Source: Novosphingobium acidiphilum DSM 19966
Lineage (GTDB): Bacteria > Pseudomonadota > Alphaproteobacteria > Sphingomonadales > Sphingomonadaceae
Direction: 5' to 3'
DNA length: 64,000 bases
Assembly: GCF_000429005.1 (NCBI RefSeq)
Contig: NZ_AUBA01000008.1
Span: 1-64,000 of the forward strand
Shown: piece after piece, positions 8,833 through 16,588 of the stretch
Position numbering within the stretch: the first letter of the stretch is position 1
Layout of the letters: each line of letters begins with the position of its first letter
Program-made: the position numbers and the translations under genes
The notes under the pieces: model-generated
What the model was told of the DNA's origin: nothing
Database searches by the model: none
The model's input: only the letters and a program-made list of their open reading frames with translations

Positions 8833-8888
8833 CCGGCGGGGGCCGTTGGAGACGAACCCCCGCCGGTTTCCCACCCAAGGTTCGTCTC
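8833..8888 (+). promoter_or_regulatory. structured 5' leader with possible H-type pseudoknot
   Basis: Stem 1 pairs 8833-8842 with 8857-8866 (10 perfect pairs). Most of its loop (8849-8856) plus two bases is the perfect complement of 8879-8888 (GAGACGAACC with GGTTCGTCTC). Loop-to-downstream pairing of this kind forms an H-type pseudoknot, or the two stems are alternatives sharing two bases. It ends 35 bases before the UrcA start codon. A smaller hairpin, CACCC/GGGTG, lies at 8800-8819. No known riboswitch class was recognised. Confidence 0.45.
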
Positions 8889-8923
8889 GCCCCACATCTG
8901 TAAAACCGCAAAGGAAAACGATC

Positions 8924-9268
8924 ATGTCACATGCATTTGCATGGCGTCGCGCCGCGCTCGCCAGTCTCGTCCTGATCCCCGCGCTTGGCCTGGGCATCAG
9001 CCCGGCCATGGCGCAATCCGCCGATGCCGATACCGAGGTGCATTCGATGGTGCTGCACTATGGCGATCTCGATTTGTCGACGGCCAAGGGTCGCGGTCAG
9101 CTCAACGCGCGCATCCGCGAAGCGGCGGCCAGCGTGTGTGGCATGCAGCCAGGCGTGCGTACACAGCCCCAGATCGAAGAATTTCGCGATTGCTACAACC
9201 AAGCGCTGAACCATGCGCAACGAACGCTGGCGCAAAAGCAGCAGGACATGCAGCTGGTCAGGCGGTGA
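8924..9268 (+). CDS. UrcA family protein
   Basis: 114 aa exported protein typical of Sphingomonadales. Residues 1-31 form a signal peptide ending AMAQ. The mature part has the family pattern VHYGDLDLSTAKG...L..RI..AA..VC, with one Cys near residue 67 and another near 90. Function is unknown in the family. The ATG at 8924 has AGGA at about 8 bases. The 3' end overlaps the convergent HxlR gene by 11 bases. The leader is highly structured (see 8833-8888). Confidence 0.85.
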   Translation: MSHAFAWRRAALASLVLIPALGLGISPAMAQSADADTEVHSMVLHYGDLDLSTAKGRGQLNARIREAAASVCGMQPGVRTQPQIEEFRDCYNQALNHAQRTLAQKQQDMQLVRR

Positions 9269-9749
9269 TGCGCAAGCCCGGTGTGCTGGTCTGGGCCAGA
9301 TCGACAGCATCGCGCCAGACCAGTTCGCCAGGGCCGACAATGCGATCGTCGTGCGACCGGATGGTGATCGGTGCAATCGGCAAGCCGTCGCGCGCATCGC
9401 ACAGCACCGGGTTGCACGGCACCCCCAGCGCCCATTTTTCGCCCCATTGCCGCAATGCCAGCATCGCCGGCAACAGATCATTACCCTTGGCGGTCAGGCG
9501 ATATTCGATGCGGCGGCGATCATCGGCGCAATGTTCGCGCTTCAGGATGCCCGCTTCGACCAGCCGGCCAAGCCGGTTTGACAGAATATTGCGGGCAATA
9601 CCCAACTGATCGAGAAAGTCCTCGAAATGGCGCACCCCGTTGAACGTCGCGCGCAGGATCATGAACGACCAGCGTTCGCCCATCGCTTCGAGCGCAAGCG
9701 GCAAACCGCAACCTTCGAGGCAGGACAAGGGTTCGTGCAGTTTATCCAT
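9258..9749 (-). CDS. HxlR-family transcriptional regulator
   Basis: 163 aa, with a winged helix-turn-helix from about residue 8 to 100: ALEAMGERWSFMILR, then FEDFLDQLGIARNILSNRL. This is the MarR-like HxlR/YybR fold, which often senses oxidants or reactive electrophiles through a conserved Cys. Two cysteines lie at the N-terminus (SCLEGCGLP). I prefer the ATG at 9749; an upstream ATG at 9794 is in frame but has no better ribosome site. Targets are unknown. An inverted repeat (GTTGCGT near 9798, ACGCAAC near 9842) in the upstream region could be an operator. Confidence 0.8.
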   Translation of the reverse strand: MDKLHEPLSCLEGCGLPLALEAMGERWSFMILRATFNGVRHFEDFLDQLGIARNILSNRLGRLVEAGILKREHCADDRRRIEYRLTAKGNDLLPAMLALRQWGEKWALGVPCNPVLCDARDGLPIAPITIRSHDDRIVGPGELVWRDAVDLAQTSTPGLRITA

Positions 9750-9834
9750 GGTCTGCCCGCATAGACCAAAATCCGCGCAATTATAAGCGTCCATCTTGTT
9801 GCGTGGCCCGACTGCGTCCGTGCAGCGTCCAAGA

Positions 9835-9863
9835 TTGCAAAACGCAACGTAACGCATTAGGTT
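9835..9863 (+). promoter_or_regulatory. candidate sigma-70-type promoter of the small RNA
   Basis: TTGCAA at 9835-9840 and TAGGTT at 9858-9863 are 17 bases apart, the optimal spacing. This predicts a start near 9870, reading toward the orphan terminator at 9941-9975. The match is imperfect and promoter consensus in this group is loose. Confidence 0.35.
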
Positions 9864-9869
9864 CGGATA

Positions 9870-9975
9870 CGAAACTGATTGCCCCCGGCTTTCCAGCGCA
9901 GGCCCTGATCGACACCCTTCTGGGCGCGCTGACACTGGCGCCCCGGATGATTCCTGGTTCATCCGGGGGCCTTTT
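9870..9975 (+). ncRNA. candidate small RNA (about 105 nt) ending in an intrinsic terminator
   Basis: A strong terminator lies at 9941-9975: stem CCCCGGATGA / TCATCCGGGG (9941-9950 with 9959-9968), 8-base loop, then CTTTTC. No plus-strand gene lies upstream for it to end, since the HxlR gene reads the other way. Before it is a second hairpin: 9894-9899 plus 9902-9905 pair with 9922-9931, with a 2-base bulge. Promoter-like hexamers lie at 9835-9863. This is the layout of a free-standing small RNA. It could instead be an attenuator for the gene at 10023. It does not look like 4.5S RNA, tmRNA or 6S RNA to me. Confidence 0.45.
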
Positions 9976-10022
9976 CACACGATGCTTTGCGCCCCTGCCC
10001 CCGCGCCGCTATGGCCGTGGAC

Positions 10023-10688
10023 ATGGCTTTTCTGTTTCGATCGATGGTGCTCGCGCTGGCCGGCTTGGTCCTGGTTGCCGCAAACCAGCCGATACCGCCG
10101 GCAGTGCCGGCCATAACCGTGCAGGATCAGCATGACGTGCGCTGCGCTGCCGCGTTTGCCGTCGTGGCCACGCTGCAGGCCCGGGGCGACAAGAATGCAT
10201 TGTCGCTGCCCCCGCTGGCCATTCGCGGCAAACGATACCTTGGACTGGTGGGCGAACGTCTGGCCACGCAAACCGGGCTGACCGGCGATGCGGTGCGCGA
10301 TCTGTTGACACAGGCCGCGCGCAGCATCGGACCGGCCGGCGCGGCGGACGTGGCGCGGTCTTGCCTGGGCGAACTCGACACGGTCGTGCCACCGCGTCCG
10401 GCACCCGCTGCGCCGGCATGCCTTGCCATGCTCGACATCTATGCGCAGGTGCTGGAGTCCCGCGATCCGGGCGATCCGATCGTTGCGCGACTGCGGCAGG
10501 AATCGGCGGCCTTGTCGGCTGCGGCGCATGCCCTGCTGCAAAGCCACGGGCTTGATGACGCGGGCCAGGCTGCCGCAATCGCGCGCGAACGCGCGGCGGT
10601 CCGCGCAGCGCTGAGCGGTGGCGCGGCCACGCTCGATGCCGATGATTTTGCGCAATGCCGCCAGCTTGCCGCCGCACAGACCCGTTGA
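10023..10688 (+). CDS. hypothetical exported protein, 221 aa
   Basis: A signal peptide or single N-terminal membrane segment (residues 1-24) is followed by an Ala-rich helical protein with four cysteines (near 42, 119, 136 and 214), consistent with two disulfides in the periplasm. No family is recognised. The start could be this ATG or the one at 10011; neither has a strong ribosome site. It lies 47 bases after the intrinsic terminator of the candidate small RNA and 64 bases before msrB on the same strand. Confidence 0.65.
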   Translation: MAFLFRSMVLALAGLVLVAANQPIPPAVPAITVQDQHDVRCAAAFAVVATLQARGDKNALSLPPLAIRGKRYLGLVGERLATQTGLTGDAVRDLLTQAARSIGPAGAADVARSCLGELDTVVPPRPAPAAPACLAMLDIYAQVLESRDPGDPIVARLRQESAALSAAAHALLQSHGLDDAGQAAAIARERAAVRAALSGGAATLDADDFAQCRQLAAAQTR

Positions 10689-10701
10689 ACAGACCCGTTG
10701 A
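10676..10701 (+). repeat. 13-base tandem duplication over a stop codon
   Basis: ACAGACCCGTTGA occurs twice in direct succession (10676-10688 and 10689-10701), and a partial third copy follows (ACCGACCCG). The first copy contains the TGA of the preceding gene. It looks like a slippage product. Confidence 0.8.
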
Positions 10702-10752
10702 ACCGACCCGCCCGCGCCCCCAGATAGGCACCGCCACCAGGAGACCTGCGAC

Positions 10753-11151
10753 ATGCCAGACAAGCTCAACCTGACCGATGCCGAATGGCGCCAACGGCTG
10801 ACCCCCGAACAGTATCATGTGCTGCGCGAGGCCGGCACCGAACGTGCATTCACCGGCAAGTACGACCACAACAAGGCACCCGGCGAATATTTCTGCGCCG
10901 GCTGCGGCGCGCCGTTGTTCGAATCCGAAGCCAAATTCGACAGCGGCTGCGGCTGGCCCAGCTTTACCGCCCCGGCCGAGGACGAAGCCGTGGTCGAATT
11001 GACCGACTCCACGCACGGCATGATCCGCACCGAAGTGCGCTGCGCGCGTTGCGACGGACATCTGGGCCATGTCTTTCCGGACGGCCCGGCGCCAACCGGC
11101 CTGCGCTATTGCATGAACAGCGCGGCGCTCGATTTCACGCCGAAAGACTGA
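10753..11151 (+). CDS. msrB: peptide-methionine (R)-S-oxide reductase
   Basis: 132 aa, full length. It repairs methionine-R-sulfoxide in proteins using thioredoxin. The structural zinc is held by Cys48/Cys51 (YFCAGCG) and Cys97/Cys100 (VRCARCDGHLG), and the catalytic Cys120 lies in RYCMNSAAL. There is no signal peptide, so it is cytoplasmic. The ATG follows a CAGGAG ribosome site (10738-10743). It is monocistronic or co-transcribed with the exported protein upstream. Confidence 0.95.
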   Translation: MPDKLNLTDAEWRQRLTPEQYHVLREAGTERAFTGKYDHNKAPGEYFCAGCGAPLFESEAKFDSGCGWPSFTAPAEDEAVVELTDSTHGMIRTEVRCARCDGHLGHVFPDGPAPTGLRYCMNSAALDFTPKD

Positions 11152-11298
11152 GCGCGCATCGCCCTATCCCCCGCTTTTGCGCAAGCCGCGCATCGACGCC
11201 GGTTAACCCTGCGTTACACTTGCCCTATGCATGGCGTGCCGACGCGCTTAGGGGCGTGCATGGTGCGCATATCGTCAACAGGGATCTAAGCAGGACCG

Positions 11299-13434
11299 AT
11301 GGCCAGAACGGACAATCCCCGTCGTCGCAAATCCGGGGGTGATGAGCCGCGTCGCAGCGGATGGCTGGGTCGTATGGTCAGGGGCACCCTGATCTGGACT
11401 TTGGCGATCGTGCTTTTGGCTGCGATCGGACTGACCGCGGCGGTTCTGGCCACCGCACGGTCGCTGCCCAGCTATGAACGGCTGAAATCGAGCCAGGCCG
11501 GGCAGATGATCGTGGTGCGCGCCGACGACGGGTCCGAAATCGTCACGCTGGGGCCCAGCTACGGCAAATGGATCCCGATCGACCGCATGCCCAAGGTCAT
11601 GCAGGATGCGATGATTTCGGTCGAAGACCGCCGCTTTCACGACCATTGGGGGGTCGATCCGGTCGGCATCGCGCGCTCGGTTGTGGTGCGCGTTGAAAAG
11701 GGCCACTGGCGCCAGGGCGGATCGACAATCACCCAGCAATTGGCGCGCAACACATTCTTGAATTCCGACCGCACGTTCGATCGCAAGATTCGCGAAATCG
11801 TGCTGGCGCTGGCGCTGGAAACCAAGTTCAGCAAGGACCAGATCCTCGAACTGTACCTTAACAAGGTCTATTTCGGCGGAGGTGCCTACGGTGTCGATTC
11901 GGCCGCGCGCAAATTTTTCGGCCATTCGGGCGAACAGCTGAGCCTGGCCGAAGCCTCGGTGATTGCCGGGCTGGTCAAGGCACCGTCGCATTATTCGCCC
12001 ACCGCCGACGCCAAGGCCGCGGTCGATCGCGCGCAAGTCGTGCTGCAGACCATGCAGGAAGCAGGCGCGATCACCCCGGCCGAGGAAAAGGCCGCCGACG
12101 TCAGGAACGTCAAGCTGGCCGAAGAAGCCGGCCAGAATTCGGCACGCTATTTCACCGACTGGGTGCTGCCGCAGCTCGACCAGATCCTGCCAGACAACGA
12201 CCGGCAGATCGAGGTGTGGACCACGCTCGACCCCGCCGCGCAACGCGCCGCGACCGACGCGATTCAGGCCAACGCGCCCAAGGGCGCGCAAGGCGCACTG
12301 GTCAGCGTGGACCGCGATGGCGCGGTGCTGGCGATGGTCGGCGGTACCGACTACGTCACGTCGAACTACAACCGCGCCACCAACGCGGTGCGCCAGCCGG
12401 GGTCGGCGTGGAAACTGTTCGTCTATCTGGCAGCGCTTGAAGCCGGGTACAAACCCGATGACAAAGTGGTCGACGAACCGGTCACGATCCAGGGGTGGAG
12501 CCCGCGCAATTCGGGCGGCAAATACGCCGGGCCGATCGATGTCCGCACCGCGTTTGCCTATTCAAAGAACACCGTCGCGGCGCAGTTGGGCAACGAAGTC
12601 GGCTTTGGCGCGGTGGCCAACATGGCGCGCCGGTTCGGCATCAGCACCCCGATCAACACGATGCCGTCGATGGTGCTGGGCAGCAGCGACGTGCGCATGA
12701 TCGACATGGTGCGCGCCTTTTCCGAAGTGTCGGCCAAGGGCGCATCGGTCACACCCTATGGCATTCGCAAGGTTACCACGACCGAAGGCGAAGTGTTGTA
12801 CAGCCATCGCGCCGACGCGCCGCAGCAGCTGGTGCCCGACTATGTCGCGGCCGGAATCACCGATCTGCTGCAGACCGCGGTCGCAATCGGCACCGGACGC
12901 GCCGCCCAGATCGGGCGCCCGGTGGCGGGCAAGACCGGCACGACCACCTCGAACAAGGACGGCTGGTTCCTGGGCTTTTCCAGCGGGATCACCACCGGCG
13001 TATGGATGGGCCGTGATGATGCCAAGGCGGTGCCGGGGCTGCAGGGCGGAACCGCGCCGGCGCGCGCCTTTGCCGCGTATATGCGCGTGGCAACCGCCAA
13101 GCGCCCGCCCGAAAAATTCCAGACCGATCTGAAATTGCCGACGCAACAGCTCGAACCCGATGACGAAACGCTGCAGAACGGCGGCGACAGCTATTTCTTT
13201 GTCGATCCCAACGGCAATATCGCCAACCACCAGTCCAGCACGCCCGATGGCGGCGATGTGCCCGGTCGTTCGCGCGACGACACCGCGCCTGTGCCGGACA
13301 ATGGCGCGGCGGCCAACGACGATTTCCTTGATCGCGCCACGGGCCGGCCACCCGGAACCGCGGCCGGACGCCGCGCCAATCCCGCTCCGCGTACCCCGGC
13401 GCCAGGCCATGGCCAGCCGCCGGGTCTGAATTGA
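11299..13434 (+). CDS. mrcA: penicillin-binding protein 1A (bifunctional class A PBP)
   Basis: 711 aa. A basic cytoplasmic tail and one membrane segment (about 28-52) precede a GT51 glycosyltransferase (EDRRFHDHWG with the catalytic Glu; QGGSTITQQLARN). A transpeptidase follows with the SxxK box in QPGSAWK, the SxN box in YSKNT and KTGTT. The C-terminal 90 residues are a Pro/Asn/Gly-rich tail of low complexity. It polymerises and crosslinks peptidoglycan at the inner membrane. The length is shorter than E. coli PBP1A because the inserted domain is small, as is common in this group. I use ATG 11299; no other start is evident. Confidence 0.92.
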   Translation: MARTDNPRRRKSGGDEPRRSGWLGRMVRGTLIWTLAIVLLAAIGLTAAVLATARSLPSYERLKSSQAGQMIVVRADDGSEIVTLGPSYGKWIPIDRMPKVMQDAMISVEDRRFHDHWGVDPVGIARSVVVRVEKGHWRQGGSTITQQLARNTFLNSDRTFDRKIREIVLALALETKFSKDQILELYLNKVYFGGGAYGVDSAARKFFGHSGEQLSLAEASVIAGLVKAPSHYSPTADAKAAVDRAQVVLQTMQEAGAITPAEEKAADVRNVKLAEEAGQNSARYFTDWVLPQLDQILPDNDRQIEVWTTLDPAAQRAATDAIQANAPKGAQGALVSVDRDGAVLAMVGGTDYVTSNYNRATNAVRQPGSAWKLFVYLAALEAGYKPDDKVVDEPVTIQGWSPRNSGGKYAGPIDVRTAFAYSKNTVAAQLGNEVGFGAVANMARRFGISTPINTMPSMVLGSSDVRMIDMVRAFSEVSAKGASVTPYGIRKVTTTEGEVLYSHRADAPQQLVPDYVAAGITDLLQTAVAIGTGRAAQIGRPVAGKTGTTTSNKDGWFLGFSSGITTGVWMGRDDAKAVPGLQGGTAPARAFAAYMRVATAKRPPEKFQTDLKLPTQQLEPDDETLQNGGDSYFFVDPNGNIANHQSSTPDGGDVPGRSRDDTAPVPDNGAAANDDFLDRATGRPPGTAAGRRANPAPRTPAPGHGQPPGLN

Positions 13435-13440
13435 CGTCAT

Positions 13441-13474
13441 TCCCGGGCAAGGTGCCCAGGCACTTCGCCCGGGA
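13441..13474. terminator. hairpin between convergent genes
   Basis: TCCCGGGC (13441-13448) pairs with GCCCGGGA (13467-13474), with further partial pairing inside. It sits between the ends of the PBP1A gene and the NTF2-like gene and could slow transcription from both sides. There is no T-run. Confidence 0.4.
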
Positions 13475-13482
13475 TCAGCGGA

Positions 13483-13902
13483 TCAGGCCCAGTCGAGCTG
13501 CTTCAGCGCCCAGCCGTCATTCCACACTTTGGTCATGTGGCTGACCTTGCCGTCGGTCAGTTTGATCACATAGACGTAGTCCGATTTCGCCGCCTGGCCG
13601 GTTGGCGGAACGGGCCCGCCATCGGCGGTATGGGTGCCGGTAAAGACAGCCGCGGCGACAACCGTGGCGCGTTCTGCATCTTCGGCAAAGGCGGTCAGGT
13701 GATAGGCGCCATCGGGCAGGATGCCCAGCAGGCCCTTCATCCATTCGGCATAGTCGGCCAGCGTGGTGATTTCGGCGATCGCGCCGGACTGCGCCGAAAA
13801 TCCGGCATCGGCGGTGGCATAAGCCGCGCAGCCATCCCAGCCCTGCCCGGTTTCGCACGCTTCGAAAAAGGCCCGTGCCACCGCGATATTGCTTGTCATC
13901 AT
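13483..13902 (-). CDS. nuclear transport factor 2-like (SnoaL) protein
   Basis: 139 aa with the cone-shaped alpha+beta NTF2 fold pattern: an N-terminal helix ARAFFEACETG, WMKGLLGILPD in the middle and a C-terminal KVSHMTKVWNDGWALKQL strand pair. Such proteins are small-molecule isomerases or binding proteins; no catalytic set can be assigned. The start is ATG 13902 or the next ATG 13899, behind GGGAGA. It stands 169 bases downstream of degP on the same strand, with a terminator between them, so it likely has its own promoter. Confidence 0.75.
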   Translation of the reverse strand: MMTSNIAVARAFFEACETGQGWDGCAAYATADAGFSAQSGAIAEITTLADYAEWMKGLLGILPDGAYHLTAFAEDAERATVVAAAVFTGTHTADGGPVPPTGQAAKSDYVYVIKLTDGKVSHMTKVWNDGWALKQLDWA

Positions 13903-14013
13903 CGTTCTCCCGCCTGCCCCGAACGGGCCGGATCGCGGCGGAGATATGCCCGGCGAAGGTGCCGCGTACAAGGTGCATGGATGGGCGGATCGGGCGCGAT
14001 TGCGTTGCCCGCG

Positions 14014-14046
14014 AAAAAGGGCGGCGCCGGTTGCCCGGCGCCGCCC
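14014..14046 (-). terminator. intrinsic terminator after degP
   Basis: On the minus strand a perfect 12-base GC stem (14035-14046 with 14019-14030, 4-base loop) is followed by five T residues (14014-14018). It lies 26 bases past the degP stop. Confidence 0.85.
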
Positions 14047-14071
14047 CGTCGCATTCGGCAATCGGGCGCGA

Positions 14072-15628
14072 TCAGCGGATACGCACCGGAAAATAGAACG
14101 GCGGCTGACCGCTGCGCTGGATGCGCAGCAGCACCGCTTCACGGTTGCCGGCCTTGGCCTGCCTGACGGCCGCATCGAGATCGGCGCGCGTCGCCACCGG
14201 CTTGTAATTGGCCGACAGGATGATGTCGCGGCGCTGCAGGCCCTTGGCCGCGGCATCGCTCGATTCGTCGACTTCGGTAATGACCACGCCATGGACATCT
14301 TCCGACACGCCCAGCTGGCGCGCGATCTGCGGGGTGACGGGGATTACCGACACGCCCAACGCCTGCTGAACCGGCGATCCGCCATCGTGGCCACCCTTGG
14401 CGCCCGCGCCCAGGCCATCTTCGTCCTGGCCCTGCTCGGGATCAAAGCTCTGCTTGGCCAGTTCCTCTTCGCTCGGCCGTTTGTTGACCACGGCATTGAC
14501 CGTCAGGCGCTGCCCGTTGCGGATCAGTTCGATCGGCACATGTTTGCCCGGCGCGATATTGGCGACGATGTACGACAGCGACGTGTCGGGGGTGACATCT
14601 TTGCCATCGACCGTCAGCACCACGTCACCCGGCTGGATCCCGGCCCTGGCAGCACCTTGCCCGGGAACGACCGACTGCACGAATTCGCCGCGCCGCTTGG
14701 CCAGGCCCAGCGAATTGGCCAGATCGTCCGACAACGGCTGGATCGACACACCCAGATAACCGCGTTCGATCGCCATGCCCTTGATCAGCTTTTCCACGAT
14801 CGGCGCTGCGGTTTCGGCCGGGATGGCAAAGCCGATGCCGACGCTGCCCCCGGTGGGCGAAAAGATCGCGTTGTTGATGCCGATGACATTGCCATGCATG
14901 TCGAACATCGGTCCGCCCGAATTGCCCCGGTTGATCGAGGCATCGGTCTGCAGATAGCGGTCATAGGCCGAACCCGTGCCGGTGTTGCGCGACACGGCCG
15001 AGATGATCCCCTGCGTCACCGTGCCGCCAAGACCATAGGGATTGCCGATCGCGATCACCCAGTCGCCCACGCGGGCATGGCGCGAATCGCCAAATTTCAC
15101 GAACGGAAACGGCTTGGTCCCGTTGATCTTGAGCACGGCCAGATCCGATGCCGCGTCCTTGCCGATCAGTTTGGCCGGGTAATCGGTGCCATCGGGCATG
15201 GTCACGGTGATCGATTCGACCTCGCCCTTGCCTTCGGCGGTGATCACGTGGTTGTTGGTCACGATATAGCCGTCGGCCGACACCACAAAGCCCGACCCGA
15301 GCGACTGTGCTTCGCGCGTCTGCCCATTGCCGCCACCGTTGCCGCCGGGTCCGCCCTGGCCGCCGAACATTTCGCCAAACGGCGTTCCGGCAAACGGGTT
15401 CTGTGCCTGAACCTTGACCCGCTGGCGCGTGGAAATGTTCACCACGGCGGGCTGCAATTGCTGGGTCAGGTCGGCAAAGCTGGCCGGTGCGCCGGCGCGC
15501 GGCACCACTGCGTCGATTTGCGCACTGTCATTCTGCGCAACCTGGGCCCCTGCGGGAAAACCCGTGACAAGCGTCAGCGCACTGCCGGCGAGGAGCAGCG
15601 CCGAAGTAACTCCATAAGCGTATCGCAC
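14072..15628 (-). CDS. degP: periplasmic serine protease Do (DegP/HtrA)
   Basis: 518 aa. A signal peptide (1-28, ending AGA) is followed by a trypsin-like domain with catalytic triad His127 (TNNHVI), Asp162 (SDLAVL) and Ser237 (RGNSGGP), then two PDZ domains (about 285-380 and 425-510). A Gly-rich loop lies at 89-103. It degrades or refolds damaged envelope proteins. It lies downstream of hflK-hflC on the same strand with a 114-base gap, an order often seen in alphaproteobacteria. Confidence 0.93.
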   Translation of the reverse strand: MRYAYGVTSALLLAGSALTLVTGFPAGAQVAQNDSAQIDAVVPRAGAPASFADLTQQLQPAVVNISTRQRVKVQAQNPFAGTPFGEMFGGQGGPGGNGGGNGQTREAQSLGSGFVVSADGYIVTNNHVITAEGKGEVESITVTMPDGTDYPAKLIGKDAASDLAVLKINGTKPFPFVKFGDSRHARVGDWVIAIGNPYGLGGTVTQGIISAVSRNTGTGSAYDRYLQTDASINRGNSGGPMFDMHGNVIGINNAIFSPTGGSVGIGFAIPAETAAPIVEKLIKGMAIERGYLGVSIQPLSDDLANSLGLAKRRGEFVQSVVPGQGAARAGIQPGDVVLTVDGKDVTPDTSLSYIVANIAPGKHVPIELIRNGQRLTVNAVVNKRPSEEELAKQSFDPEQGQDEDGLGAGAKGGHDGGSPVQQALGVSVIPVTPQIARQLGVSEDVHGVVITEVDESSDAAAKGLQRRDIILSANYKPVATRADLDAAVRQAKAGNREAVLLRIQRSGQPPFYFPVRIR

Positions 15629-15742
15629 GTGTCCTGGTCCTCTTTCAATCTGCCGGCAGCGCGCAAACCTTGCGAATCCAAGCGCTGCCGGAATGCTGAC
15701 ATCACCTTCCCCGCCTGAACGGGGTTTGAATATGCGGCATGC

Positions 15743-16588
15743 CTATTTGCCCCGGAATTGGCGCAGATAGGCATTGTCGGGCGACAGCACGATGGTCGTG
15801 TGGTTGCCCTTGTGCGCAAAAGTCACGTCATAGCTTTGCATGGCGCGGTAAAATTCATGGAATTGCGGATCCTTGCCGAAACTGGCGGACAGGATCTGCA
15901 AGGCGCGCGCTTCGGCCTCGGCACGGATCAGCGCCGCATTGCGATGGCCTTCTTCACCGATCGCGGCAGCATCGGCCTGCGCCTGGGCGGTCATCCGCGC
16001 CAGCGCCGCATCCTGCGGTGCCCCATCGGCCAAGGCCACCCGCGACAGATGCACATCGGTCACCGTGGCGCCATAGCCCGCCCATTCGCGATCCAGCGCG
16101 GCGCGCAAGGCATCCTTGCCGCTGCCGCGTGCCAGGCCTTGCGCATCGGCCAAAGTGCCCTGCCCCAGCTGTTGCCGCACGACGCTTGCAAAGATCCCGC
16201 GCAAGGCTGCGTTCGCCTGGTCCGGCGTCCCCAGCGCGGCATGGAACCGCACCGGATCGGTCACCCGCCATGCCGCAAAGGCATCGACGCTCAACGCCTG
16301 TGCGTCGGCAGTGGTGACCGCGGTGTTGTCGACTGTCAGCGTCAGCAATCGCCGATCCAGCCAGACAACCTGGTCCACAATCGGCACGCGCAGCGCAAGC
16401 CCCGCCTGGGCCTCGGGCGCATTCCAGCCATTGATCACCCGCACCGGCTGGCCCAGGCGCAGCACCAGCGCGGTGCGATCGGGCGGCACCGCGATGACCG
16501 ATGCCACAACCAGTGCGGCCACGGCCGCCCCGCCGAGCCCCGCGACAAGCCGGCGTCGCGCGCCAAGCGCGGTGAAATCAGTGCCCAT
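15743..16588 (-). CDS. hflC: protease modulator HflC (SPFH/prohibitin family)
   Basis: 281 aa. One N-terminal membrane segment (about 15-33) is followed by a periplasmic SPFH domain and a helical region rich in Ala and charged residues (about 185-240). With HflK it forms a large membrane cage that controls FtsH, whose gene lies at 54012-55964 in this window. The ATG at 16588 overlaps hflK by 11 bases, so the pair is translationally coupled. Open sequence upstream of this ATG is the other frame of hflK. Confidence 0.9.
   Translation of the reverse strand: MGTDFTALGARRRLVAGLGGAAVAALVVASVIAVPPDRTALVLRLGQPVRVINGWNAPEAQAGLALRVPIVDQVVWLDRRLLTLTVDNTAVTTADAQALSVDAFAAWRVTDPVRFHAALGTPDQANAALRGIFASVVRQQLGQGTLADAQGLARGSGKDALRAALDREWAGYGATVTDVHLSRVALADGAPQDAALARMTAQAQADAAAIGEEGHRNAALIRAEAEARALQILSASFGKDPQFHEFYRAMQSYDVTFAHKGNHTTIVLSPDNAYLRQFRGK

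Noticed and set aside
11202..11216. TTAACC-type half sites (also near 42172 and 47782) as CtrA binding sites
   Set aside because: Only single half sites; none has the paired TTAA-N7-TTAA layout.
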